Source: Streptomyces sp. V4I8 (GTDB lineage: Bacteria > Actinomycetota > Actinomycetes > Streptomycetales > Streptomycetaceae). From it: a DNA stretch of 64,000 nucleotides. The stretch spans positions 151,785 through 215,784 of the forward strand of contig NZ_JBGCCN010000003.1 in assembly GCF_041261225.1 (NCBI RefSeq), read 5' to 3'. The notes beneath the pieces were generated by a model. That model searched no databases, was not told the origin of the DNA, and saw only the letters and a list, made by a program, of their open reading frames with translations. A program made the position numbers and the translations under genes. Within the stretch, counting starts at the first letter, position 1, and each line of letters opens with the position of its first letter. Below are positions 45,403-53,759 of the stretch, one piece after another.

Positions 45403-46098
45403 ATGGGTGAGCCCCGGGGCCGGCCGTCAGAGAGCCGTTTGCGCGTCCTGCTTGTGGACGATGACCCGCTCGTGCGGGCGGGGCTGCGGATGATGTTCGA
45501 CGGTACGTCGGACATCGAAGTCGTCGCCGAAGGCTCGGATGGGGCCGAAGTGGGGCAGCTGGTCGATCAGTACACGCCGGACGTCGTGCTGATCGACATC
45601 CGCATGCCCCTGGTGGACGGTCTGGCGGCGACCGAGGAGTTACGGCGGCGCAGGCACGCGCCCGAAGTGATCATCCTGACCACATTCCACGCAGACGATC
45701 ACGTATTACGTGCTTTACGAGCCGGCGCTGCCGGGTTCGTGCTCAAGGACACCCCGCCGCCTCAGATCGTGTCGACCGTACGGAAAGTGGCGGCAGGAGA
45801 ACCGGTACTGTCACCGACAGTCACCCAGCAACTCATCGCACATGTGGCGGAATCGGGGTATGGGACACGGCGCAACCGGGCGCGTGATCTGCTCGGCCGA
45901 CTCAACGACCGGGAACGCGAAGTCGCCCTTGCCGTGGGAGAAGGCAAGACAAACGCCGAGATCGCGGCTGCGCTCTATTTGAGTGTTCCGACGGTCAAGA
46001 CACACATCTCGCGCATCCTGACAAAGCTCGATCTCAACAACCGCGTCCAGATCGCGCTCCTCGTACACGACGCCGGGCTGCTGGACGAGCCTCGCTGA
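45403..46098 (+). CDS. Response regulator, NarL/LuxR family, with three TTA codons
   Basis: 231 aa. Receiver domain: VLLVDDDPLVRAGLRMMF, phospho-acceptor Asp65 (VVLIDIRMPLVDG), TTFHADDHV, GFVLKD. LuxR HTH: LNDREREVALAVGEGKTNAE, LYLSVPTVKTHISRILTKL. Codons 80, 102 and 105 (45640, 45706, 45715) are TTA, which is rare in high-GC Streptomyces and normally makes expression depend on the developmentally regulated bldA tRNA. It forms a two-component pair with the kinase upstream. Confidence 0.95.
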   Translation: MGEPRGRPSESRLRVLLVDDDPLVRAGLRMMFDGTSDIEVVAEGSDGAEVGQLVDQYTPDVVLIDIRMPLVDGLAATEELRRRRHAPEVIILTTFHADDHVLRALRAGAAGFVLKDTPPPQIVSTVRKVAAGEPVLSPTVTQQLIAHVAESGYGTRRNRARDLLGRLNDREREVALAVGEGKTNAEIAAALYLSVPTVKTHISRILTKLDLNNRVQIALLVHDAGLLDEPR

Positions 46099-46120
46099 AG
46101 TGGCGCCCACCAGCGCATCG

Positions 46121-46471
46121 TCACGCGGCGCTGCCTCTGGGAAGCCGATACCGGCACACGGGGTCATGGTCGCGACCGAGGCTCGTCCACCAGCGCTCAC
46201 AGCAGGCGGCGTCGAGCTCACCCGCGACAATCCACTCGACGACTGCGCTGCCGCGGTCCGTCCGCAGGGCCTCGTCCGTCAGACGACGCCGTCGTTCACC
46301 GATCACGCTCTCTCGCGTGACGGCGATGAGGGGGACGACACTGGCGACCACGAAAAGACACGCGACCCACACCGGACCATGCCCGAATGCGATGCCCGCC
46401 GTGCAGGCCAGCCCAGCGCTGGTGCCGACATAGAGAACGCAGAGGAGGCGGGCGGACCAGTTCATCATCAT
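46121..46471 (-). CDS. Small membrane protein, CCERWWTS family, paralogue 1
   Basis: 116 aa. Two TM helices (LLCVLYVGTSAGLACTAGIA, WVACLFVVASVVPLIAV), then a charged stretch and a conserved C-terminal motif ELDAACCERWWTSLGRDHD. A second protein with the same architecture and motif is encoded at 53760-54101. No known function. The stop is 23 bp from the response regulator stop (convergent). Confidence 0.7.
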   Translation of the reverse strand: MMMNWSARLLCVLYVGTSAGLACTAGIAFGHGPVWVACLFVVASVVPLIAVTRESVIGERRRRLTDEALRTDRGSAVVEWIVAGELDAACCERWWTSLGRDHDPVCRYRLPRGSAA

Positions 46472-46660
46472 TCACCATCCGTGGGAGGGAACCCCCTCGT
46501 CCAACGGCGCACAGTGTTCTTGGATTCGGGTGACTTTGCGGTGGTCTCGGCTGCCTGTGCCCTCGCCCAGGTTCACTCACGTGCCGCTCATGGTCCGGGG
46601 TGGTGATGCCGATGGCCGTACCAAACAGGTCGTGGGCCAGCTGACGGATACGGAGCGATG

Positions 46661-47197
46661 ATGGTGGCAGGGATGATCGCCGGCGCCTTGGCGGCGGCAG
46701 TGCTGGCGACGGGTGCGGGCCCGGAGGGCGCGCGGGACAGCTTATGGCTGAGGGCCGAGGGGGCCTTCGCACCCCCACTGTCTTTCATTCCGTCGGCCGC
46801 CAAGACGTACAACCAGGACCTGGTCCCCGCCGGTTCGCGCATCGTGGTGGAGCAGCGCAGCGACCGGGGTTCGACCGAGGTGACGCTGCGCGTGCGGGGT
46901 GTGGAACCGGGCTATGCCTACGGCGCACACGTCCACCAAAAGCCGTGCGGCCCGTACCCGCTGGACTCGGGGGGTCACTATCAGCACCGGCCGTCCGCCG
47001 ACCCAGCACACGTCGACCCCGGAAACGAGGTCTGGCTCAACTTCACCGCGACTGAGGACGGCACGGGTCATGCCCGCACCCGCGGCAGTTGGTCCTTCCG
47101 CGCAGGCGAGGCAGGCTCCGTGGTCCTGCACAGTGACCAGAGCGGGGCGGGTGAACGGCTGGCCTGCTTCACCGTGCCATTCGTCCCCCTGGGCTGA
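46661..47197 (+). CDS. Secreted Cu/Zn superoxide dismutase-like protein
   Basis: 178 aa from ATG 46661 (GGAG upstream; ATG 46658 is an alternative). Signal peptide MIAGALAAAVLATGAG. SOD_Cu-like fold: GYAYGAHVHQKPCG (Cu ligands in HVH), SGGHYQHRPSADPAHVDPGN (bridging and zinc His/Asp), SVVLHSDQ (last Cu His), LACFTVPF (second Cys). The first Cys sits in QKPCG, so the SOD disulfide can form. It would act outside the membrane against superoxide. Activity is not proven; many actinobacterial homologues are divergent. Confidence 0.8.
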   Translation: MVAGMIAGALAAAVLATGAGPEGARDSLWLRAEGAFAPPLSFIPSAAKTYNQDLVPAGSRIVVEQRSDRGSTEVTLRVRGVEPGYAYGAHVHQKPCGPYPLDSGGHYQHRPSADPAHVDPGNEVWLNFTATEDGTGHARTRGSWSFRAGEAGSVVLHSDQSGAGERLACFTVPFVPLG

Positions 47198-47340
47198 AGC
47201 CGTCATCCGCCTGCGACAGGACGCCCGCGTGCACCCGCAGGTGCGAACGCTCGGCACAAAATTCTGGAAAAGTGCGTAACACCCAACATGGAGATTCGTC
47301 TTATAGGTGACAGTTCAGTGCACCGAGAAGTGATCAAACG

Positions 47341-47490
47341 ATGACTGACACCGATCTGGCAGACTGGCTCAAGAGCGCCCGTACCTTGACTCAGGCAGAG
47401 GTGGATCAACGGACCGCTCAACGCGACTGCAACGACCTCACGGCCGACGAACGGTTCGAAGCCGCCGCTATGAGCGGGTTGGGCCGCTGA
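47341..47490 (+). CDS. Possible small protein (49 aa)
   Basis: MTDTDLADWLKSARTLTQAE start, highly acidic, with codon use like neighbouring genes (high GC in third position). The ribosome binding site (GAAGTGA) is weak. No family. Confidence 0.35.
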   Translation: MTDTDLADWLKSARTLTQAEVDQRTAQRDCNDLTADERFEAAAMSGLGR

Positions 47491-47533
47491 GCGGCAGCGG
47501 CACGGGACGGGACATCTGCTCGTTACTCCCTGC

Positions 47534-48043
47534 ATGAGCTCCGGACGTTTACGGCAGGAGCACCGTCCAGCTCCTGGCCCCGAGGTGCCCCTGCAAAGAG
47601 CGTTCCGCCTGGATGATCTGCGGCATGTGCGGCTGGCCGCGCGCCGGGCGGGCAACCCGTTCTTCACCCATGCCTGTATCGACCCGGGCTACGCCAGGGT
47701 TGTCTTCTGCGGCCGGGGGCTGCTGTTCGCCGCGTATCACACGCAGCCCCGCCCCAGCTGGCGTGTCTCCTTCGCCTTTTTCGCACCGATGAACGGCGGC
47801 GCCTGGTTCTCCCTCCTGCCTCACGCCGACGAGCACGCCCACGCGGCGGCGGCCCGCTTGCAGGCGGAGGATCTGGCTGCGCGGATGCACACCCGGACCT
47901 GGCAACAGGCACTGGGACTGTTCGTGGCCCGAACCGGGCGACCTGGCCGCAGAACCGTTTCGGAGCAGGCTCGTTATACGACACACGCTGGTTCCCTCCC
48001 GGCCCGTCAGGTCCGCACAGCCGTCACACTCGTGCGGACCTGA
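47534..48043 (+). CDS. Hypothetical protein, C-terminus overlapping a strong hairpin
   Basis: 169 aa. The central part looks coding (RRAGNPFFTHACIDPGYAR, SWRVSFAFFAPMNGGAWF). No family recognised. The last codons are inside a 14-bp perfect hairpin (48005-48045) that looks like a terminator. This suggests either that the true stop was earlier and the frame shifted, or that the hairpin sits at the very end of the gene. The start (ATG 47534) has no clear SD. Confidence 0.45.
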   Translation: MSSGRLRQEHRPAPGPEVPLQRAFRLDDLRHVRLAARRAGNPFFTHACIDPGYARVVFCGRGLLFAAYHTQPRPSWRVSFAFFAPMNGGAWFSLLPHADEHAHAAAARLQAEDLAARMHTRTWQQALGLFVARTGRPGRRTVSEQARYTTHAGSLPARQVRTAVTLVRT

Positions 48044-48045
48044 CG
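48005..48045 (+). terminator. Strong stem-loop, candidate terminator
   Basis: Perfect 14-bp stem CGTCAGGTCCGCAC / GTGCGGACCTGACG with a 13-nt loop. It overlaps the stop of the 47534 ORF. Streptomyces terminators often lack a U-run. Confidence 0.6.
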
Positions 48046-48080
48046 CCGTGAACAGCTCTCGACCCTCGGTTAGAGGTCGT

Positions 48081-48263
48081 GTCCCGCGACGTGGTGTAGG
48101 GGATCAAGCGCTACGCCTTCCGGTTCGAGGCTCATAGCGATCTATGCGGAGGCGGCAGCCCAAGAAGCGTGCTGATGAGGTGAGTTGGACACGGGAACGG
48201 GCTGAGCCATGTCCCTGGCCTGCGGGTTCCGGTGTCTTGATCCCCTACACCACGTCGCGGGAC
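48081..48263. repeat. 28-bp perfect inverted repeat enclosing 127 bp
   Basis: 48081-48108 and 48236-48263 are exact reverse complements; the arm starts GTCCCGCGACGTGGTG. The interval has no supported ORF. It contains GGTTCGAGGC, which resembles a tRNA T-loop, but no cloverleaf can be built. It could be a MITE-like remnant or a long structured RNA. Confidence 0.65.
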
Positions 48264-48481
48264 GCCATCCGGTTAGATGTTCGATCCCTACTCGACGGGC
48301 CGGGGACGCGTCGTGACAGCGGGTAACTTCCAGCTGTGTGGGATTCCGGGGCCTCAAGGATCCCGACTGCCCACCACGTGCCGCAGATCGGTGCGTCGGT
48401 CCCTTGTGCGGGCCCCGATGGCACGTCAGGACGTTGGCGAGAATGGCCGCGGCCGATCAGTACGACGAGCAGGAGCTTCGT

Positions 48482-48796
48482 ATGCCAGTTCCCCCTTTGA
48501 CCCCGCAGCAGCGCCGGGCCGCTTCCGACAAGTCCGCCGCGGTGCGGCGCGAGCGTGCCGAGGTCAAGGCCGCGCTCAAACACGCCAGGATCTCGCTTGC
48601 CGAGGTACTCGCCAGTGAGTCCGAGGTGATCCGCAGAATGCCGGTCCGGACTCTTTTGGCCTCGCTCCCCGGCATCGGAAAGGTCCGGGCTGAGAAGCTC
48701 CTCGCTGAGCTGGAGATCTCCGCCTTCCGCCGCGTCCAGGGTCTCGGCGCCCGGCAGCGGGAGCGTCTGCTCGCGCGCTGCATGACCAGGTACTGA
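48482..48796 (+). CDS. Integration host factor, actinobacterial type (sIHF/mIHF paralogue)
   Basis: 104 aa from ATG 48482, with AGGAG 6 nt upstream. Family signature: PPLTPQQRRAASDKSAAVRR, ERAEVKAALKHARISLAEVL, then MPVRTLLASLPGIGKVRAEK and RRVQGLGARQRERLL. The housekeeping gene normally sits beside gmk; this copy in an accessory region is a paralogue. It binds DNA nonspecifically through the HhH-like SLPGIGK loop and affects topology. Confidence 0.92.
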   Translation: MPVPPLTPQQRRAASDKSAAVRRERAEVKAALKHARISLAEVLASESEVIRRMPVRTLLASLPGIGKVRAEKLLAELEISAFRRVQGLGARQRERLLARCMTRY

Positions 48797-48953
48797 CCGT
48801 CACCGGGAATCCGTCACGCACTGCCGTTCGCGTGGGGACGAGCAGTAACCGCGATAGCCATGCGTGTCCGAGACGCTCGTGATCGTCCGGCCAGTACGGT
48901 GAATGGATCACTCGTGGTGCAGCCGGGGCGCCGGCCGGTGGAAGGGGAACACG

Positions 48954-49766
48954 GTGACCTTCGCCGAGCCAACTGACTTACAAGACCTGTTCACCCGCGA
49001 CGTAGATGAACATGCCGTGCAGTTCGTCCGCCCCGCCGGCACCAATCGGACCATCTGGGCTGCGTACGCCAACCGCCAGTATCAGGGCACCGTGAGCGCC
49101 GAGTACCACGAAGGCCAGGCACCGTTGTGGCGCGTACTGGCCACCCAAGAGGAGTACGCGAGTCTCGACGACGCCATTCGCGCACTTCGGCGCCCGGCGT
49201 CCTGGGCGCGCGAGCGCGAGCAGGTCGCCCGCTGGGCCCGTGACCTGCTGGCCGACGACTCGCTGCTGGTGGTCGACGTGAGGACCGCACGTCCGGGTAA
49301 CGCCTGCGCGATGCAGATCACCGCCGTTGACCGCCGCGGCGCCCTGATCTTCGACGAATACGTGCGGCCGGCCGCCATCGTCGACCCGGCTGTGCTGGCC
49401 ATGCACGACATCGCCCCGGAACACATCGCCCAGGCTCCGGCGTTCGGCGAGCTGCTGCCCGCCCTTTCCGATGTGCTCTTGAACCGCAGGCTGGTGTCGT
49501 ACGACGCCGATTTCCACCGCGCTGTCTTCGAACACGAACTCATCGGCTGTCATGGCCATTTTGCGGCTGCCCAGGAGTGGCTGGACCGGCTCCGCTGGGA
49601 GGACGCGATGGTGCCGCGCGCGGTGTGGCGAGGGCTGTGGTCGGCCAAGTACGGCACATACTGCCGTGAGCCACTGAGCGGCCTCCACAGCACGGCCGAG
49701 ACCTGCCGACTCTTGCTCGCGGCGCTCGAAGAGATGGGCGCCGACGCACGGGTCAACCTGTGGTGA
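48954..49766 (+). CDS. DEDD-type 3'-5' exonuclease-like protein with altered active site
   Basis: 270 aa from GTG 48954 (GGAAGGGGA upstream; ATG 48903 is an alternative). N-terminal about 90 residues of unknown fold, then an RNase T/DnaQ-like domain. Exo I, normally D-x-E, reads VVDVRTARPG here, so the Glu is missing. Exo II is LVSYDADFHRAVFEHE (Asp present). Exo III, normally H-x4-D, reads HSTAETCRLLL (Glu in place of Asp). The fold is recognisable but catalysis is doubtful. It may be a nucleic-acid binding derivative. Confidence 0.7.
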   Translation: MTFAEPTDLQDLFTRDVDEHAVQFVRPAGTNRTIWAAYANRQYQGTVSAEYHEGQAPLWRVLATQEEYASLDDAIRALRRPASWAREREQVARWARDLLADDSLLVVDVRTARPGNACAMQITAVDRRGALIFDEYVRPAAIVDPAVLAMHDIAPEHIAQAPAFGELLPALSDVLLNRRLVSYDADFHRAVFEHELIGCHGHFAAAQEWLDRLRWEDAMVPRAVWRGLWSAKYGTYCREPLSGLHSTAETCRLLLAALEEMGADARVNLW

Positions 49767-49796
49767 CCTGAAGCGAGCCGTCCACCGAAAAGAGCC

Positions 49797-49842
49797 GGAC
49801 CCTCTCCCTTGGGCGCAGGTCATTCGGAGGAGGAGAGGGTCC
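49797..49842 (+). terminator. Stem-loop after the exonuclease-like gene
   Basis: Perfect 10-bp stem GGACCCTCTC / GAGAGGGTCC with a 26-nt loop, 31 bp after the stop at 49766. Confidence 0.5.
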
Positions 49843-50185
49843 TGGAACGCCGGGCACCGATGCCTGCCTCATGGCTGAAGCGGGCAAGGCGCGAGCCGGG
49901 GCTCTTGTCGCTGATGGAGCGAGCAACGGCGTCGCTCCTTCCAACGACCTGGGCGCCGAGACGTCACGCCGAGCGGGTTACCGCTGCGAGGCCGAACTCT
50001 CCGCCGGCAGTCGCGTCGGATCCTCCTGCCGGGTGAATCTTTCGACGTTGTCCCGATATGAAAGCAATCCACAAGTGGGAAGCGCGGGGTGGCGTTTTCC
50101 TGGCGCTTAAGGCGAATTGAAGCCTTGAGGGCTCAAGGTACCCCAATGTGGCAGCCACAACAGAACGGCGCCAGGAGAGGTGCGT
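49843..50185. other. Intergenic region
   Basis: About 340 bp between a terminator-like hairpin and the next small gene. It contains the SD CAGGAGAGG for ATG 50186. No gene seen. Confidence 0.35.
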
Positions 50186-50464
50186 ATGCGTCAAGAGTGG
50201 AAGTCGGACCATCTGATATCGGATGGTCCGACGGAATTCGAAATGCGGGTCCACTCATCCGAAACCGCAGGGGGTGAGTCCGAATCTCCCCTCCCGGTGG
50301 TCGCGCAGCTAGCCGTGCTTGCCGAACGGCGGGAGGCATGGTGCGGGGCTGGTTCGAGGGTCACGCGGTCGGTATGGGACCGCATTGTGGTGGAGCACAC
50401 GCTCCTGATCCTCATTGTCTGTTCACTCATTGTGAGCCTGTTGCTGGCAGCGACAAACGGGTAG
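50186..50464 (+). CDS. Small tail-anchored membrane protein
   Basis: 92 aa from ATG 50186, with GGAGAGG 5 nt upstream. Soluble N-terminal part, then one C-terminal TM helix (HTLLILIVCSLIVSLLLAAT) right at the end, so it is probably tail-anchored with the N-terminus in the cytoplasm. No family recognised. An 11-bp inverted repeat lies in codons 6-16. Confidence 0.55.
   Translation: MRQEWKSDHLISDGPTEFEMRVHSSETAGGESESPLPVVAQLAVLAERREAWCGAGSRVTRSVWDRIVVEHTLLILIVCSLIVSLLLAATNG
50203..50232. promoter_or_regulatory. 11-bp perfect inverted repeat at the 5' end of the small membrane gene
   Basis: GTCGGACCATC and GATGGTCCGAC separated by 8 bp (50214-50221). The position just inside the coding region could be a repressor operator or an mRNA hairpin limiting translation. 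No regulator gene with an obvious match is adjacent. Confidence 0.35.
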
Positions 50465-50802
50465 CCAAAGCCCGCAGTTCCAACTGGACGCGCCCCGCAC
50501 CCTCGAACAGGCAGTTCGAGGCACCGTTCTCGCTTTCCTCTCGGCAGACGATCACCTCGGCCCGCTGGTTGCGAACGGCTTGGGAAGTCCGCGCGTAGCC
50601 GGATGAAGCCGCGCCACGGCATCGGTGTCGTCATGGCCGTCCGCCCGCCCGGTTCACGCGGATTTATGTCCCGCTGAAGCGAGGTCACTCAATTCGGTGA
50701 TTGGGCGCTGACTACCGCCCAAACAGTGCACAGCAGCCCACCATTGACGGCTGGCGGGCCCTTCGTTCAGCGCTCGCCGTGCGAACACCATGAGGGGGAA
50801 GC
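50465..50802. other. Intergenic region before the HTH gene
   Basis: About 340 bp; no supported gene. It ends in the SD GAGGGGGAAGC before ATG 50803. Confidence 0.35.
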
Positions 50803-51225
50803 ATGGGTGAACCGACCGTGGGTGGGACGACGTCAACCGCCCGGGCAGCCTCGCCCGGCGTTGCGGGGGAGGCCGGCGAAGCCACGGAAGCGCAGTCCGC
50901 GCGACCATATGCGGGTTCGCTGGGTACACCTCGGCGACGCCATTCCCCTCAAGCCACAAGCAGCCAGCCATCACCGGCTCTGCCCGGACCGCGCGCTGTT
51001 CCCGAAGCGGCGATCGTGGCTGACCAAAGGCTCTGGTGCTACCAGGAGATCGCGACCCACATCGATGTGCAGCCGGACACGGTCCGGTCCTACCGCAAGC
51101 ACGGTCTGCTGCCTCCGCCTGACCACGTCGACCATGGCAGGCCCCTTTGGTACGCCGACACCATCCACGCGTGGCACGCTGCCCGGCCCCGCAACAGGTT
51201 CCGCAGGCAGGACAGGTCGGCGTGA
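50803..51225 (+). CDS. Helix-turn-helix DNA-binding protein (MerR/AlpA-like C-terminus)
   Basis: 140 aa. The first about 70 residues are Ala/Ser/Pro-rich and probably disordered. The C-terminal about 60 residues hold a winged HTH: YQEIATHIDVQPDTVRSYRK, then HGLLPPPDHVDHGRPLWYAD and TIHAWHAAR. This is the pattern of small excisionase/AlpA-like regulators in actinomycetes (HTH, then a wing with P-x-x-D and W). The target is unknown. Confidence 0.7.
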   Translation: MGEPTVGGTTSTARAASPGVAGEAGEATEAQSARPYAGSLGTPRRRHSPQATSSQPSPALPGPRAVPEAAIVADQRLWCYQEIATHIDVQPDTVRSYRKHGLLPPPDHVDHGRPLWYADTIHAWHAARPRNRFRRQDRSA

Positions 51226-52010
51226 AGGGGTGACATCGCCGCCCTCCTGGCCAGGTCACCGGCAGGACGAAGCGACTCAAGCGACCGAGACCCGGAGCCC
51301 TCGCCTCGGTCCGGGGTGAGCCGACGGCGAGTGCCCACCGGTCAGTTCGTCGCGGACTGCTCGTGAGGTGACACCCGGCATCGGCCGAACCCGGTAGACC
51401 ACTGCCCATCGAGTCGAGCGCTCGCCGCGAGGCCCAGTTTGCCTGTCGCAGACGCCCGATTTGCAAAATGATCAACTACGGTCTCAACAGGTGTACCGCG
51501 TCTGTGATTTGAGTCATAAGTCGGCAGCGGGATTAAGGGGGCACTCTGGTCCAAGAACGCGCATTGCAAGTGTCCGCGAGATGCGTTTGTCATGCAGGGT
51601 ACAATTTCGCGCATTAACCCCTCGCGGCATATCTCCTTCGTGACACATAGAGCCTCATGCCCGGTTGATTTCAGGCCCATTGAGGCAGGCATGCGGCGGC
51701 GAGACCTTCGAACTGGCGTGTTCTCATAGCGGTGTCGGCCATCGCCCGGGGTATCTCTCCCCGGACGAGCCGTTGTTGTGCCCCCGGCGTATGCGTGCCA
51801 GGCGGATCACCGCAACCCGCAGCGCAATACCGAATGAGGAACGGAGAATTGATGGGCCCGCCACCCAAGGGCCACGTCACACAACGAGGCCGGCACAGCA
51901 GTAGAGGCCACGGAGTGAGGATCAAGATCCCGTGTGCCCTCGATCGGCAGGTAGCCGATCTCGTACCCCCTTCGCTGAGCGATGGGGCTGACGACACAAG
52001 GAACAGGAAC
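51226..52010. other. Region upstream of the metalloprotease gene
   Basis: About 785 bp. The protease frame is open upstream to 51732, including an ATG at 51852 with a fair SD (CGGAG), but the sequence 51732-52010 has no signal-peptide or domain character. No other supported gene. Confidence 0.35.
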
Positions 52011-53441
52011 GTGGCAGGACGTCATAAGAAGGCGCGTAGAGAGCTTTCCGCGGCGCAGACACGAGTGCTGCGCGGCAGCATGGTCGCGGCACCCCTTTGC
52101 GCTGGCTTGTTAGCCGGTGCGACGAACGCGTCTGCGCAGGTCAACAGCTTGCCCTCCGGCTCGGGCACACACGCCCCCGCCATGAATGGAACAGGCCCGG
52201 GCACTGGACGACCGCCAGTGATCACCTGGGACTTCATGAATGGTGTCGATGCGGCTTCGCAGCAGATCATCCACCAGGGTGTTCAGAACTGGGACCAGGC
52301 GCTCCGTAAGCAGACAGGCACCACCACGCCGTGGTTCACGAAGGCATCGCCGGGCGGCACCCCTGGGCTGCTTTTCAACATAGCCCGGCTCAATGGCGGC
52401 CTGGCCGGGCTGGCGGGCGACAACTGCACCTTCACACGTGTCCAGTGCGGTCACGGACAAAGGGTCACGCTCAACTCCGACTGGTGGCACGGCCGGGCTA
52501 CCAGTGAGCAGAAGCTGGGTGTTGTCGCGCACGAAATGGGACACGCCCTGGGCCTTGGCCATGCGACGGGTGGCAGGGAATCCGTTCCTGGGAATCCCGA
52601 CGAAGTCATGAGACCGACGATTGCGTTCCGCGGCGCTCCCGGAACACCGTCTGCCAATGAGACGGCGACCGTGGCAAAGATCTACGGCCAGTCGTCAAAG
52701 GGACCGACCACCCCCGTCACCCCGACCACGCAGCAGCCCGGCCCCAAGCAGAACGAGCCTGCTGACAAGCAGACCGGGCCTACCATCAAGCAGACCGGGC
52801 CCGTCGCCAAGCAGCAGCCTCAGCCGCCGACTCAGCAGGACGGCTGGCAAGGTGAGTGGCGACGCAACAGCCAGGGGCAGTGGGAAGGCCACTGGCAGCG
52901 AGACGGCTGGCAGGGTGACTGGAGGCTGGTCGACGGCAAGTGGCAGGGCCAGTGGACACCGGCTGAGAAGCAACGGCAGGCGCCGCAGGGACAGCAGCAG
53001 ACCGCGCGAGAGGGACAGGCCCCAGCACAACAGGCCGCTCTGGCGAACCATTCCAGTCCGGCCCAGTCGCCCACGGGCACGCAGGGCCAGAATGCATACC
53101 AGCAGGCAGGTTGGACTCCGAATGCGCCGGCCGCGGACAGCGCTCACGAGGTGACGGGAGGCTCGACTGCCGGCGGTTGGCACACCCTGGGCGGTTCTCC
53201 CACCTCTGGTGCTGCGGACCACGCTGCCGCACCGGGTACTTCGTACGCGGCAGCCGGCACAGATGCAGGGCATCAGCAGGGGGCGGATGCGCTGGGTTCG
53301 CAGGGGGCCGGTGTCGGGAACGCCTGGCAGCAAGGGGCCCAGTCGGCGGTCGCCGGGACGGCTCAGCAGGCCCAGCAGGACCAGAACAGCCGGCAGGCTC
53401 CAGTCGGCGGTGGCTACTCGGGTAGCGGCTACTACGGGTAA
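52011..53441 (+). CDS. Secreted matrixin-family zinc metalloprotease with Trp-rich repeats
   Basis: 476 aa from GTG 52011 (AAGGA upstream). Signal peptide MVAAPLCAGLLAGATNASA after a basic N-region. The catalytic domain (about 60-225) has the zinc motif HEMGHALGLGH (His174, Glu175, His178, His184) and the downstream Met-turn-like EVMRP. A linker with repeats of KQTGP follows, then two tandem Trp-rich units (DGWQGEWRRN..GQWEGHW and DGWQGDWRLVDGKWQGQW), then a long Gln/Ala/Gly-rich tail. The repeats may bind cell wall or polymer. It acts outside the cell on proteins. Confidence 0.85.
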   Translation: MAGRHKKARRELSAAQTRVLRGSMVAAPLCAGLLAGATNASAQVNSLPSGSGTHAPAMNGTGPGTGRPPVITWDFMNGVDAASQQIIHQGVQNWDQALRKQTGTTTPWFTKASPGGTPGLLFNIARLNGGLAGLAGDNCTFTRVQCGHGQRVTLNSDWWHGRATSEQKLGVVAHEMGHALGLGHATGGRESVPGNPDEVMRPTIAFRGAPGTPSANETATVAKIYGQSSKGPTTPVTPTTQQPGPKQNEPADKQTGPTIKQTGPVAKQQPQPPTQQDGWQGEWRRNSQGQWEGHWQRDGWQGDWRLVDGKWQGQWTPAEKQRQAPQGQQQTAREGQAPAQQAALANHSSPAQSPTGTQGQNAYQQAGWTPNAPAADSAHEVTGGSTAGGWHTLGGSPTSGAADHAAAPGTSYAAAGTDAGHQQGADALGSQGAGVGNAWQQGAQSAVAGTAQQAQQDQNSRQAPVGGGYSGSGYYG

Positions 53442-53469
53442 GCCCGCTTCCTAGCGGCGGTTTCCTGCC

Positions 53470-53506
53470 GCACCCCCGCCCCGTGACGACCTCGGAGCGG
53501 GGGTGC
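53470..53506 (+). terminator. Stem-loop after the metalloprotease gene
   Basis: Perfect 10-bp GC-rich stem GCACCCCCGC / GCGGGGGTGC with a 17-nt loop, 29 bp after the stop codon at 53441. Confidence 0.65.
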
Positions 53507-53759
53507 GAGCCGATCCGAGTTCGTGGAGGGCGCTGCCTGACTCTCGCAGGGCACGGAACCTCTCGGCCCGTGGCCGGGAGCGCACGTGGGTGGGCGCCTT
53601 CGGCGACGGTTCATTGCAGACGGCATCCACGGCGACCTGTGCCGGCCCGGCGGACTTGGTTGGGCGAGAGTGACGCAATCAGAGCAGCCGCGGCGCGGGT
53701 TCATCGGTGTGCCCAGTCCTGTGCCCCACACGTTCAGAGACAGACCGGGCCGGGGAGGT

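Noticed and set aside
48110..48135. tRNA-like T-loop GGTTCGAGGC
   Set aside because: No acceptor or anticodon stems can be formed around it.
51732..52010. Longer start for the matrixin protease (51732 or 51852)
   Set aside because: It would bury the signal peptide more than 60 residues into the protein; GTG 52011 has a good SD and normal signal peptide position.
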